Shown here: positions 1 to 5,998 of the stretch, one piece after another
How positions within the stretch are numbered: the first letter of the stretch is position 1
Layout of the letters: every line of letters begins with the position of its first letter
NCBI GenBank assembly: GCA_003140115.1
Contig: PLIQ01000650.1
Span: 680-12,518, forward strand
Direction: 5' to 3'
DNA from: Actinomycetota bacterium
Lineage (GTDB): Bacteria > Actinomycetota > Actinomycetes > Streptosporangiales > Streptosporangiaceae
Length of the DNA: 11,839 nt
Notes under the pieces: model-generated
What the model was told of the DNA's origin: nothing
Database searches by the model: none
What the model saw: only the letters and a program-made list of their open reading frames with translations
Translations under genes and position numbers: made by a program

Positions 1-24
1 GACGATCGACCACGCCCACCACAC

Positions 25-64
25 AGCGGTCCGGCCCCCGCCATCAGCCGGGGGCCGAACCGCT
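25..64 (-). terminator. Probable intrinsic terminator of the sigma-factor operon
   Basis: A 16-base-pair stem with one mismatch (a G-T pair in one RNA orientation) lies at 25-40 and 49-64, enclosing an 8-base loop. It begins 55 bases past the stop of the minus-strand membrane protein gene. There is no T tract on either side, which is common for hairpin terminators in high-GC actinobacteria. It could also stop transcription entering from the left edge. Confidence 0.7.
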
Positions 65-118
65 AGCCGGGTTATCGCCGACGCCCGTTCCGGGCGAGCG
101 CCGGCCATCCTCACCAGG

Positions 119-649
119 TCACCCGGCGCCCGTGTTGCCGGTGCCGCCGGTGTCACTCGCGAGGTTGCAGGTGTTGAGGTGCCAGGTCCCGACGCCTGTG
201 TTGCCCGGGTTGATGACCTCCGTGCCGTTCGAGCCCACGAGCACCTTCACCGTTGGCTGGTTCGGTATACCCGGCTCCGGCGTACAGGTGACCGGGCCGC
301 TGACGACTGCCGGGCCGCCCCCCATGTAAATCACGATCCCCTCGTGGAACCCCATTGCGGCGAGCTTCTGGTCTGCCTGGGACATCGCCTGGGATCCAGG
401 TTGATTGATCGTCACCAGTATCGAGCCATCGCTGACCTTCGCAACGGTAACGGCGGCGGACGCCGGCGTGCTCGAGGTTGAGGTCAGGACGAGCGCGATC
501 GCCGCGCCGGCGCCCGCCAGCGCGAGCGTGCTGCCCGCGATCGCGCGCGGGCGACGGGCCCGACCCGGTCCGGGATGGCCGGCCTGCACGAGGGCTGCGC
601 CGTGCTCGCGGGCGAGATCACGCCAGAGATTGTCTGTGAACTTAGTCAT
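119..649 (-). CDS. Single-pass membrane protein paired with ECF sigma factor
   Basis: I do not recognise a named family. The 176-residue protein has a charged cytoplasmic N-terminus (about 1-35, starting MTKFTDNLWRDLAREHG), one hydrophobic segment (about 36-56) and a Thr/Ser/Gly-rich extracytoplasmic part. Two cysteines there (C122, C161) could form a disulfide. Its ATG lies inside the end of the sigma gene: the overlap ATGACTAA carries this start and the sigma stop, which suggests translational coupling. An AAAGGA sequence lies 11 bases upstream. The N-in topology beside a sigma gene suggests an anti-sigma or sigma-modulating role. However, no zinc-binding HxxxCxxC anti-sigma motif is visible and the cytoplasmic part is very short, so this role is inference. 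A terminator hairpin follows. Confidence 0.8.
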   Translation of the reverse strand: MTKFTDNLWRDLAREHGAALVQAGHPGPGRARRPRAIAGSTLALAGAGAAIALVLTSTSSTPASAAVTVAKVSDGSILVTINQPGSQAMSQADQKLAAMGFHEGIVIYMGGGPAVVSGPVTCTPEPGIPNQPTVKVLVGSNGTEVINPGNTGVGTWHLNTCNLASDTGGTGNTGAG

Positions 650-1268
650 TGCTTTCGTGTTCCTTTCTCAGCCGGGACCTCGCCCGGGACAAGCGCTTTC
701 GAAATGCGACCCGGGAGACGCCGAGGGCGACCGCCGCCTCCTGCGGAGTGAGCCCCTCAAGGTCGACGAGCTCGATCGCCGCCCGCTCGACCACGGGCAG
801 CTGCGCGTACCGCCGCATCAGCGCGGCGCCCTCGCGCTCGGCGTCGATCCGCCCGGCGAGCTCCTCGATCTCGTCCTCGTCAAGCGGCCGGTGGCCGCCG
901 AGCCGCGCGGCCGCGTCTCGGCCACCCGCCGACTGCTCGCAGTGGCGGGCAAACACGCGGGCGCCGATGCCGAACAGCCACGCCCGGTCCGATCCCCGGC
1001 CAGCATCGAACCTGGCGAAGCCTTCCGCGGCTCGGACGAACGTCTCGGAGGTGAGATCGGCGACCGTCTGCGGCTCGCGGCAGCGGCGCGCGAAGTAGCC
1101 CATGAGGACGTCGACGTTGCGCAGATACACCTGCTCGAATTCCTCAAGCGGCGTGGTCGGCGGTCGCTCGCGCGACCGCTCCCTTACGGTGACCGGTCGC
1201 TCCCGCATCGGTGCTTTTGCCTCAATGCTCATGTCCCTAGTTGCGATTCTCGCCTCCGGCTGTGACAT
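642..1268 (-). CDS. ECF-type RNA polymerase sigma factor
   Basis: This is a sigma-70 family factor of the small extracytoplasmic-function type. Region 2 spans about residues 44-112 (FEQVYLRNVDVLMGYFARR, then DLTSETFVRA and WLFGIGARVFARH). Region 4 spans about 150-203, with a helix-turn-helix around LTPQEAAVALGVSRVAFRKR. A polar linker of about 40 residues joins them, and no SnoaL-like or other C-terminal extension is present. The start is uncertain: the longest frame begins at 1268 without a clear ribosome site, while ATG at 1232 follows AGGGAC closely. All candidates keep both domains. The gene lies 43 bases after xylulokinase on the same strand and overlaps the next gene by 8 bases, so the two downstream genes form one unit. 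Its target promoters cannot be told from the window. Confidence 0.9.
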   Translation of the reverse strand: MSQPEARIATRDMSIEAKAPMRERPVTVRERSRERPPTTPLEEFEQVYLRNVDVLMGYFARRCREPQTVADLTSETFVRAAEGFARFDAGRGSDRAWLFGIGARVFARHCEQSAGGRDAAARLGGHRPLDEDEIEELAGRIDAEREGAALMRRYAQLPVVERAAIELVDLEGLTPQEAAVALGVSRVAFRKRLSRARSRLRKEHESND

Positions 1269-1311
1269 CGCCCGGCCGGGACGGAGAGGGGACGGAGTGG
1301 GACTGTGTGCC

Positions 1312-2709
1312 TCAGGAACCCCACCCGGCGGTGGCGTCGCGCAGTGCTGCGTATCGTTCGCGGACCAGGGGCACGGGCTCGGCGATGTACTCGGCGCTGG
1401 AGCCCGGCAGCGGCCAGTCCGGCGGCGAGGCCGCCCCGGACAACGCCCAGGCCGCCTGCCGGGCCGCGCCGAGCGCCACGTACTCGGCCGGCTGCGGCAC
1501 GGTCACCGGCACCCCGAAGACGGCCGGGGCGATCCGGCGCACCGCCTCGGACCGGGCGGCACCGCCGATGAGGATGACCCGCTGCGCGGTGATCCCAGTG
1601 TCGGCCAGGTTGTCGATGGCGTCCGCCAGCGAGCACAGCAAGGCCTCGACCGCCGCCCGGGCGAGGTTCTCCGGAGTGGTGTTCGTGCTGGTCATGCCCC
1701 GTAGCACGCCGGTCGCGTCAGGCCGGTTCGGCGATCGCTCGCCGTCCAGGTAGGGCAGCAGGGTCAGCCCGCCCGCCCCCACCGGCGCGGCGAGCGCCAG
1801 CCGGGACAGACCCTCGGGATCGGTGCCGAGCATGCGTGCCGTCACGGTCAGGATCCGGGCGGCGTTCACCGTGGCCACCAGCGGCAGGAACCGCCCGGTG
1901 GCGTCCGCGAACCCGGCCACCAGCCCCGATTCGTCGGCCGCGGGCTCGGCCGCGACCGCGTACGCGGTGCCCGAGGTGCCGATCGAGACGACCACCTCGC
2001 CCAGGCCCACGCCCAGGCCGAGTGCGGCGCCCATGTTGTCACCGGTCCCCGCGGACAGCGCCGCGCCCCCTGGAGTCCGGCCCACGATCTCCGCCGGGGC
2101 CGCCACCCGCGGCAGCCCCACCGGGTGACCGAGCGCGACCGCGGCGATCTCCGGCAGCCACCTACTCACAGCCGGGGAGAAGTAGCCGGTACCGGAAGCG
2201 TCGCCGCGATCGGTAGTCGGCTCCACAGGCCCACCGCCCCGGCCGGTCAGCCGCCAGGTCAGCCAGTCGTGGGGGAGCAACACGTGCGCGGTGCGCTCGG
2301 CGGACGCTGGCTCGCGCTCGGCGAGCCAGCGCAGCTTGGTCACTGTGAACGATGCCGTGGGGACGCTCCCGGTCTGCCGGGCCCACTCGGCCGGGCCGCC
2401 GAGTTCGGCGATAAGCGCCCCCGCCTGCGGCGCGGACCGCATGTCGTTCCACAGCAGGGCGGGCCGGATCACCCGGCCGGCCTGGTCCAGCACCACCATG
2501 CCGTGCTGCTGGGCCGCCACCCCGATCGCGTCGGCCCGGTCCAGCAGCCCGCGTCCGGCCGCAGCCAAGGCCTCCCACCACCGCTCCGGATCGCACTCGG
2601 TGCCGTCCGGGTGCGGGGCGCTGGCCTGCCCGACCACGGTGCCGTCCTGGGCCTCGCAGAGCAGCACCTTGGTGGACTGGGTGGATGAATCTACCCCTGC
2701 GACCAGCAT
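1312..2709 (-). CDS. xylB: Xylulokinase (FGGY carbohydrate kinase)
   Basis: A cytoplasmic kinase that phosphorylates D-xylulose to D-xylulose 5-phosphate, feeding the pentose phosphate pathway. Counted from ATG at 2709 it has 465 residues, close to the usual length. Visible motifs are the N-terminal phosphate-binding GVDSSTQSTK, the sugar-binding QQHGM (67-71) and WND (87-89), the catalytic aspartate in GDNMG (D224), the ATP-site GTSGT (244-248), PYLDGERSP (319-327) and LIGGAARS (380-387). The frame is open to a TTG at 2730, but ATG 2709 has AGGAG six bases upstream and gives the standard xylulokinase N-terminus. No xylose isomerase, transporter or ROK repressor lies beside it, so the kinase stands alone here. 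A related FGGY substrate such as ribulose cannot be fully excluded. Confidence 0.92.
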   Translation of the reverse strand: MLVAGVDSSTQSTKVLLCEAQDGTVVGQASAPHPDGTECDPERWWEALAAAGRGLLDRADAIGVAAQQHGMVVLDQAGRVIRPALLWNDMRSAPQAGALIAELGGPAEWARQTGSVPTASFTVTKLRWLAEREPASAERTAHVLLPHDWLTWRLTGRGGGPVEPTTDRGDASGTGYFSPAVSRWLPEIAAVALGHPVGLPRVAAPAEIVGRTPGGAALSAGTGDNMGAALGLGVGLGEVVVSIGTSGTAYAVAAEPAADESGLVAGFADATGRFLPLVATVNAARILTVTARMLGTDPEGLSRLALAAPVGAGGLTLLPYLDGERSPNRPDATGVLRGMTSTNTTPENLARAAVEALLCSLADAIDNLADTGITAQRVILIGGAARSEAVRRIAPAVFGVPVTVPQPAEYVALGAARQAAWALSGAASPPDWPLPGSSAEYIAEPVPLVRERYAALRDATAGWGS

Positions 2710-2715
2710 CAGCGG

Positions 2716-2720
2716 CTCCT
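2716..2720 (-). promoter_or_regulatory. Ribosome binding site deciding the xylB start
   Basis: On the minus strand AGGAG stands six bases before ATG 2709. This favours that codon over the in-frame TTG at 2730, whose upstream sequence shows no comparable site. Confidence 0.75.
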
Positions 2721-2736
2721 GCCACAGCAAAAACGG

Positions 2737-2755
2737 CTCTGGGCTCTCTCCAGAG
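2737..2755. promoter_or_regulatory. Inverted repeat upstream of xylB, possible operator
   Basis: CTCTGG (2737-2742) and CCAGAG (2750-2755) form perfect 6-base arms around a 7-base spacer, 28-46 bases upstream of the xylB start. A smaller dyad, CTACTTGTAG, lies just beyond at 2764-2773. The position suits a repressor site, but no regulator gene is nearby and I recognise no family consensus. Confidence 0.35.
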
Positions 2756-2799
2756 TCAGCACTCTACTTGTAGTGTCCGTAGCCGGGGGCCGACGCGGG

Positions 2800-2822
2800 T
2801 GCACGTTGCAAATGAACGTGCA
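2800..2822. promoter_or_regulatory. Perfect 8-7-8 inverted repeat in the divergent intergenic region
   Basis: Arms TGCACGTT (2800-2807) and AACGTGCA (2815-2822) are perfect complements around a 7-base spacer. The centre, near 2811, is midway between the two divergent starts (2709 and 2913). The geometry fits a dimeric regulator site. It might serve xylB, the ATPase gene, or both. No regulator is identified. Confidence 0.45.
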
Positions 2823-2912
2823 GATGGCCTTGCATGAAGTGCCGGATGTCGGGCAGGATGTCAAATGCGTCGATCAGCAGGGGTTGGCGCATAACGCTTG
2901 GCGGGGTCGCAA

Positions 2913-3461
2913 ATGGGCATGAGCCAAGTAGGGCTGCCGATACGTACGAAGGTGGATCCCGCCTTCCGTCGGCCTCTGGACCTGAGTGCGAGGCTGCACT
3001 GTGCTCCGGGCCGCCCGCGGGTCGTCCGGATGCCCTCTGACTGGTGGGATTCGCCCGCCGTGGCGGCCTTCTCGCTCGGCCCCAGCGCGCAGTCCGCCCG
3101 GAGCGCGCGCCGCTTCACCCGCAACACCCTGCGTGAATGGGGCCTGGTCGCGCTGGCCGACGACGCCGAGGCGATCGTCGGCGAGTTCGTGGCCAACGCG
3201 GTCTCGCACGCGGCCCGGGCGGCGCAGGAGCACAAGGATCTGCCCGGGCAGCCCCTCGGCTTGCGCCTGCTGCGCCGGACCGGCGAGGTCATGTGCGCGG
3301 TGCTCGATCCGTCCGACCGCGCGCCGGTGCTCAGGATGCCCGATCGGGATGAGGAGGCCGGACGCGGCCTGCAGATGGTGGACGCGCTGAGCGACGTCTG
3401 GGGCTGGAGCCCGGTGACCGGCCGCGGCAAGGCTGTCTGGGCCATCCTCTTCTGCGCCTGA
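2913..3461 (+). CDS. RsbW/SpoIIAB-like ATP-binding protein (HATPase_c)
   Basis: A GHKL-fold ATP-binding protein of the anti-sigma/serine kinase type that is very numerous in actinobacteria. From ATG 2913 it has 182 residues. The N box is EFVANAVSHA (E91, N95, H99), the G1 box is LDPSDRAPV (D132), and the G2 box is GRGLQMVDALSDVWGW (from G150). No histidine-phosphoacceptor or membrane segment is present, and the first 45 residues are a basic, poorly structured lead. GGGG stands six bases before ATG 2913, favouring it over TTG 2898; a second ATG is at 2919. No anti-sigma antagonist (STAS) or sigma-B-like gene is adjacent, so its partner and any kinase activity are unknown. The family assignment is firm, the function is not. 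Confidence 0.85.
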   Translation: MGMSQVGLPIRTKVDPAFRRPLDLSARLHCAPGRPRVVRMPSDWWDSPAVAAFSLGPSAQSARSARRFTRNTLREWGLVALADDAEAIVGEFVANAVSHAARAAQEHKDLPGQPLGLRLLRRTGEVMCAVLDPSDRAPVLRMPDRDEEAGRGLQMVDALSDVWGWSPVTGRGKAVWAILFCA

Positions 3462-3528
3462 TACCGCTGCCCCGCGCGAACCATTACCCTGGGGGCCGAA
3501 CGCAGACGGCGAGAGAGGCGTGGCATCG

Positions 3529-3738
3529 ATGCCCTGGACGTGGCGATACGAGAAGGCGGACGGCACCGCGGTCGCCGCGGATGACCTGCAAGAGGCAATC
3601 TTCGTCAGCCAGGGCGACGCGGAGAGTTGGCTCGGCGAGAACTGGCGCGCGCTGCTCGCGGTCGGGGTGGACCAGGTCACGCTGCTGGAGGACTCCCGGG
3701 CCGAATACGGCCCGATGACCCTGCACCCCGAAGACTAG
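3529..3738 (+). CDS. Conserved small acidic protein, function unknown
   Basis: A 69-residue soluble acidic protein beginning MPWTWRYEKADG, with no membrane segment or cysteine. Proteins with this N-terminus and the central QGDAESWLGENW, followed by GVDQVTLLED and a YGPM(T/S)LH end, are, from memory, widespread in actinobacteria next to DUF3043 genes, without a known role. The frame is open to GTG 3520, but ATG 3529 gives the family N-terminus and has GAGAGG ten bases upstream. It lies 67 bases after the ATPase gene. Its TAG stop shares CTAG with the stop of the convergent gene, so the two genes overlap by four bases. Confidence 0.8.
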   Translation: MPWTWRYEKADGTAVAADDLQEAIFVSQGDAESWLGENWRALLAVGVDQVTLLEDSRAEYGPMTLHPED

Positions 3739-4361
3739 AATTTGTCTCCCGGCTGGACCCGCGGGGCCGGCATCCGGAACCGGCGGATCTGCAGCGCGCG
3801 CATCACCGAGTACATGGTCAAGCCCCGGGTGGACTCGCCCGGCAGCCGCTGAGCGACGAGTTTGACCAGGCCGCGCCGGATGAGCTGGGCGTCGATGAGG
3901 ATGATCACGACCAGCACCAGGACCAGCGGCGAGATGTACTCCTGCTCGGTCTTGTTATGGAGGAACACCGCGGCGAGCAAAAGCACCAGGATGTACATGT
4001 AGAACTCGCTGATCCGGCGCTTGGAGTCGATGTAGTCACGGGCCAGCGCACGGACCGGGCCGCGGTCGCGCGGGTTAAGCGCCCACGACTCGCCCTGCTT
4101 CATCGCCTCGTACTTGCGCGCCCGGTCGGTGCGGGCCTTGGCCTTGTCCTCAGGGGTGCGCGGCGCGGCCTGCGGTCGGGATCCGGTGATCGGCTGGCGG
4201 CGATTGCGCTCGGCCACACTGCGCTTGGGCGTGGGCCGCCCCTTGGCCGCCTGTGCGGCGGAACGAGGCTGCTTGACTTCGGCCGGGCTGTCCGGGCTCT
4301 GCGCGCCCGGGGAATCCTGGGACGTGCCGTCCGTCGCCCCGGCGCTACGGCGTCGGAACAC
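3735..4361 (-). CDS. DUF3043 domain membrane protein
   Basis: A 208-residue protein matching the actinobacterial DUF3043 family, whose function is unknown. The first 70 residues are polar and rich in Ser, Pro, Ala, Arg and Lys, probably disordered. A conserved basic section follows (about 71-118: EDKAKARTDRARKYEAMKQGE, then ALNPRDRGPVRALARDYIDSKRRISEF). Two membrane helices (about 119-135 and 143-160) form a hairpin with both ends cytoplasmic, followed by a basic tail. The start is a GTG with only a weak ribosome site. The gene is divergent from pspA and convergent with the small gene. Synteny with pspA hints at an envelope-related role, which is inference only. Confidence 0.88.
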   Translation of the reverse strand: MFRRRSAGATDGTSQDSPGAQSPDSPAEVKQPRSAAQAAKGRPTPKRSVAERNRRQPITGSRPQAAPRTPEDKAKARTDRARKYEAMKQGESWALNPRDRGPVRALARDYIDSKRRISEFYMYILVLLLAAVFLHNKTEQEYISPLVLVLVVIILIDAQLIRRGLVKLVAQRLPGESTRGLTMYSVMRALQIRRFRMPAPRVQPGDKF

Positions 4362-4448
4362 GCGCTCAGCTTAGTCCTGTATTACACACAGGTATCACGC
4401 ACGGGCCGGACGTGGTAGCTCGCATGCCGGCGACCGCGTAGGGTGGAA

Positions 4449-4462
4449 TGCGACTAGTCGCA
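4449..4462. promoter_or_regulatory. Perfect 14-base palindrome upstream of pspA
   Basis: TGCGACTAGTCGCA is its own reverse complement and lies 99-112 bases before the pspA start, in the divergent spacer shared with the DUF3043 gene. It does not fit the ClgR-type arrangement CGC-N5-GCG that I know for psp control in mycobacteria and corynebacteria. It is a candidate operator for an unidentified regulator. Confidence 0.45.
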
Positions 4463-4481
4463 CGGGCTCGTCCGCCGTCTA

Positions 4482-4495
4482 GCCGGGCGCCCGGC
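4482..4495. promoter_or_regulatory. Second 14-base palindrome upstream of pspA
   Basis: GCCGGGCGCCCGGC is perfectly self-complementary and begins 19 bases after the first palindrome. It could be a protein site or, if transcribed, a 5-base-pair hairpin in the pspA leader. GC-only palindromes arise more easily by chance in this genome. Confidence 0.3.
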
Positions 4496-4560
4496 CACCT
4501 TCGGCCCGGATGCGCGGCTTCGTCGGCGGCTGGATTGTAATGAAGGGGACGGCCGCGCGT

Positions 4561-5499
4561 ATGGGCGTGATGAAGCGAGTCTCACTTGTCTTCAAGGCCA
4601 AGGCCAACAAGGCCCTGGACAAAATGGAAGACCCGCGTGAGACCCTGGACTACTCATATCAGCGGCAGCTCGAACTGCTGACGAAGGTCCGCCGCGGGGT
4701 CGCGGACGTCGCCACCTCGCGCAAGCGCGTCGAGCTGCAGATGAATCAGCTACAGCAACAGGCGAACAAGCTCCAGGACCAGGCGCGCAAGGCGCTCTCG
4801 ATGGGCCGCGAGGACCTCGCCCGGGAGGCGCTGGGGCGCAAGGCGTCGGCGCAGACCCAGCTGGACGAGCTGCAGACGCAGTACGCCCAGCTGCAGGCCG
4901 AGGAGGAGAAGCTCACCATCGCCTCCCAGCGCCTGCAGGCCAAGGTGGACGCCTTCCGCACCAGGAAGGAGACCATCAAGGCCACCTATACCGCGGCCGA
5001 GGCGCAGACCAGGATCAACGAGGCGTTTTCCGGCATCTCCGAGGAGATGGGCGACGTTGGCATGGCCATCCAGCGCGCCGAGGACAAGACTGCCCAGATG
5101 CAGGCCCGGGCCGGCGCGATCGATGAGCTGATGGCCTCCGGCGCGCTCGACGACGCCGTGGGCGGCAAGCGCGACGACATCCAGTCCGAGCTGGACCAGT
5201 TGAGCGCCACCAGTGACGTCGAGCGGGAGCTGGCCATGCTCAAGGGCGAGCTCACCACGGGCGCCCCCAAGCAGCTCGAAGGTGCCGCGCCCAACGGCAC
5301 CAGCCAGGGAGCCCAGGGATACCAGCCCTCCCAGCAGCCGCAAGGGCCGTACGCGCCTCCCGCGCCGCCCCAGTACGCCCCGCCCCAGCAGGCCGATCCG
5401 TCCCAGGTCCAGTCGCCGCAGCAGGCGCAGCCCGCCGGATTGCCCGTCTCCGACCTGCCCGGCCTGGCGGACGAGCCGCAAGATGGTGATAGACCGTGA
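4561..5499 (+). CDS. pspA: Phage shock protein A (PspA/IM30/Vipp1 family)
   Basis: PspA binds the inner face of the stressed cytoplasmic membrane, forms ESCRT-III-like assemblies and preserves the proton-motive force. From ATG 4561 it has 312 residues. About 1-232 is the coiled-coil PspA core, starting with an amphipathic membrane-binding helix (MKRVSLVFKAKANKALDKME) and including PRETLDYSYQRQLELL and the actinobacterial signature ATYTAAEAQTRINEAFSGIS (141-160). Residues 233-312 form a tail rich in Pro, Gln and Ala, absent from classical PspA of about 220-270 residues and probably disordered. The frame is open to ATG 4510, but only ATG 4561 gives the family N-terminus; AAGGGGA lies 11 bases upstream. 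The stop overlaps pspAA by four bases (GTGA). No PspF, PspB/C or PspM/N gene is visible. Confidence 0.95.
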   Translation: MGVMKRVSLVFKAKANKALDKMEDPRETLDYSYQRQLELLTKVRRGVADVATSRKRVELQMNQLQQQANKLQDQARKALSMGREDLAREALGRKASAQTQLDELQTQYAQLQAEEEKLTIASQRLQAKVDAFRTRKETIKATYTAAEAQTRINEAFSGISEEMGDVGMAIQRAEDKTAQMQARAGAIDELMASGALDDAVGGKRDDIQSELDQLSATSDVERELAMLKGELTTGAPKQLEGAAPNGTSQGAQGYQPSQQPQGPYAPPAPPQYAPPQQADPSQVQSPQQAQPAGLPVSDLPGLADEPQDGDRP

Positions 5500-5774
5500 T
5501 CGTCAGAATCCTGGGCGAGGGCCAGTTCAAGGTCGACGATGCGGTCGCCGCCGAGCTCAGCCAGATGGACACCGAACTCGAGACCGCGGTGGAGCACGGT
5601 GACCAGGCCGCCTTTACCGCCGCGCTGGCCCACCTGCTAGCTCAGGTTCGCGCGGCTGGATCACCGTTGCCCCCGGCTATCCTTGAATCGTCGGACCTGA
5701 TCCTTCCTCACGAGGACTCGAGCATGGACGAGGTACGCAAGCTACTCACGGACGAAGGCCTCATTCCGGGCTGA
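5496..5774 (+). CDS. pspAA: PspA-associated protein PspAA
   Basis: A 92-residue soluble protein beginning MIVRILGEGQFKVDD and ending RKLLTDEGLIPG, matching the PspAA family that accompanies PspA in actinobacteria and some archaea. The N-terminal part looks like a small beta-rich section, and the middle (about 17-53) is helical. Its biochemical role is unknown; partnership with PspA is inferred from conserved gene order. The GTG start overlaps the pspA stop as GTGA, so translation is probably coupled and the ratio of the two products tied. A degenerate repeat array begins immediately at its stop. Confidence 0.9.
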   Translation: MIVRILGEGQFKVDDAVAAELSQMDTELETAVEHGDQAAFTAALAHLLAQVRAAGSPLPPAILESSDLILPHEDSSMDEVRKLLTDEGLIPG

Positions 5775-5850
5775 CCCAAAGGGTCCAACCCAAGGGCCCA
5801 ACCCAAGGGCCTAAGCCAAGGGCATAAACAAGGCATAACCCGAGGTCATA
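5774..5850 (+). repeat. Degenerate 13-base tandem repeat after pspAA
   Basis: Six head-to-tail copies of a unit like CCCAAGGGCCYAA start at 5775, 5789, 5802, 5815, 5828 and 5839, with lengths 14, 13, 13, 13, 11 and 12. The middle three are most alike and the last two have decayed. Each good copy contains CCCAAGGG, a short dyad, and the first forms ACCCAAAGGGT including the last base of the pspAA stop. The array may act as a weak terminator, a protein site or a slippage relic. Confidence 0.7.
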
Positions 5851-5868
5851 CGGGGATACTCAGCACTC

Positions 5869-5878
5869 GGGCTAGCCC
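5869..5878. promoter_or_regulatory. 10-base palindrome in the pspAA-htpX spacer
   Basis: GGGCTAGCCC is perfectly self-complementary and lies about 120 bases before htpX. It shares the CTAG core with the palindrome upstream of pspA, but the flanks differ. This is weak evidence for a regulatory site. Confidence 0.25.
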
Positions 5879-5929
5879 TAGAGCAGACTCGCGGACAAGG
5901 TACAGCAAAGGCTCAGCATCCGTCGGATA

Positions 5930-5947
5930 CATTACTGCTAGGTAATG
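5930..5947. promoter_or_regulatory. 6-6-6 inverted repeat upstream of htpX
   Basis: CATTAC (5930-5935) and GTAATG (5942-5947) are perfect arms around TGCTAG, 52-69 bases before the chosen htpX start. The sequence is AT-rich compared with its surroundings, as expected for a promoter/operator zone. I recognise no regulator consensus, and it is not an HspR (HAIR) box. Confidence 0.4.
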
Positions 5948-5986
5948 CTGGTGGCACCCGGAGGGCAACACCCGCCGGGGCCGAAC

Positions 5987-5991
5987 GGAGG
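5987..5991 (+). promoter_or_regulatory. Ribosome binding site deciding the htpX start
   Basis: GGAGG stands seven bases before ATG 5999, favouring it over the in-frame ATG at 5945. Starting at 5945 would add 18 Gly/Pro-rich residues unlike any HtpX N-terminus and would place the start inside the inverted repeat. Confidence 0.8.
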
Positions 5992-5998
5992 TGGCGCC

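Noticed and set aside
405..1265. Long plus-strand open frame of 286 codons
   Set aside because: It lies opposite the sigma factor and membrane protein genes, has no recognisable domain and an Arg/Pro-rich composition typical of antisense frames in high-GC DNA.
2834..3040. Small plus-strand frame of 68 codons
   Set aside because: It overlaps the start of the ATPase gene in another frame, with no ribosome site or conserved sequence that I recognise.
2874..3680. Minus-strand open frames of 245 and 268 codons opposite the ATPase gene
   Set aside because: The plus strand encodes a clear HATPase domain with N, G1 and G2 boxes; the opposite frames show no family features.
4376..4392. CCTGT-N7-ACAGG dyad and TGTAAT as a DUF3043 promoter
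   Set aside because: The arms are only five bases and no matching -35 element was found at a suitable distance.
4445..4472. ECF-type promoter GGAAT...CGTC upstream of pspA
   Set aside because: The spacing is 19 bases to CGTC, two or more longer than usual for ECF promoters, and the region is occupied by the palindrome.
4750..5481. Minus-strand Leu/Gly-rich frame of 243 codons opposite pspA
   Set aside because: It is the complement of the conserved coiled-coil coding sequence and shows no independent start signal or motif.
5774..5850. Possible CRISPR array
   Set aside because: Units of 13 bases follow each other directly with no unique spacers, and no cas gene is present.
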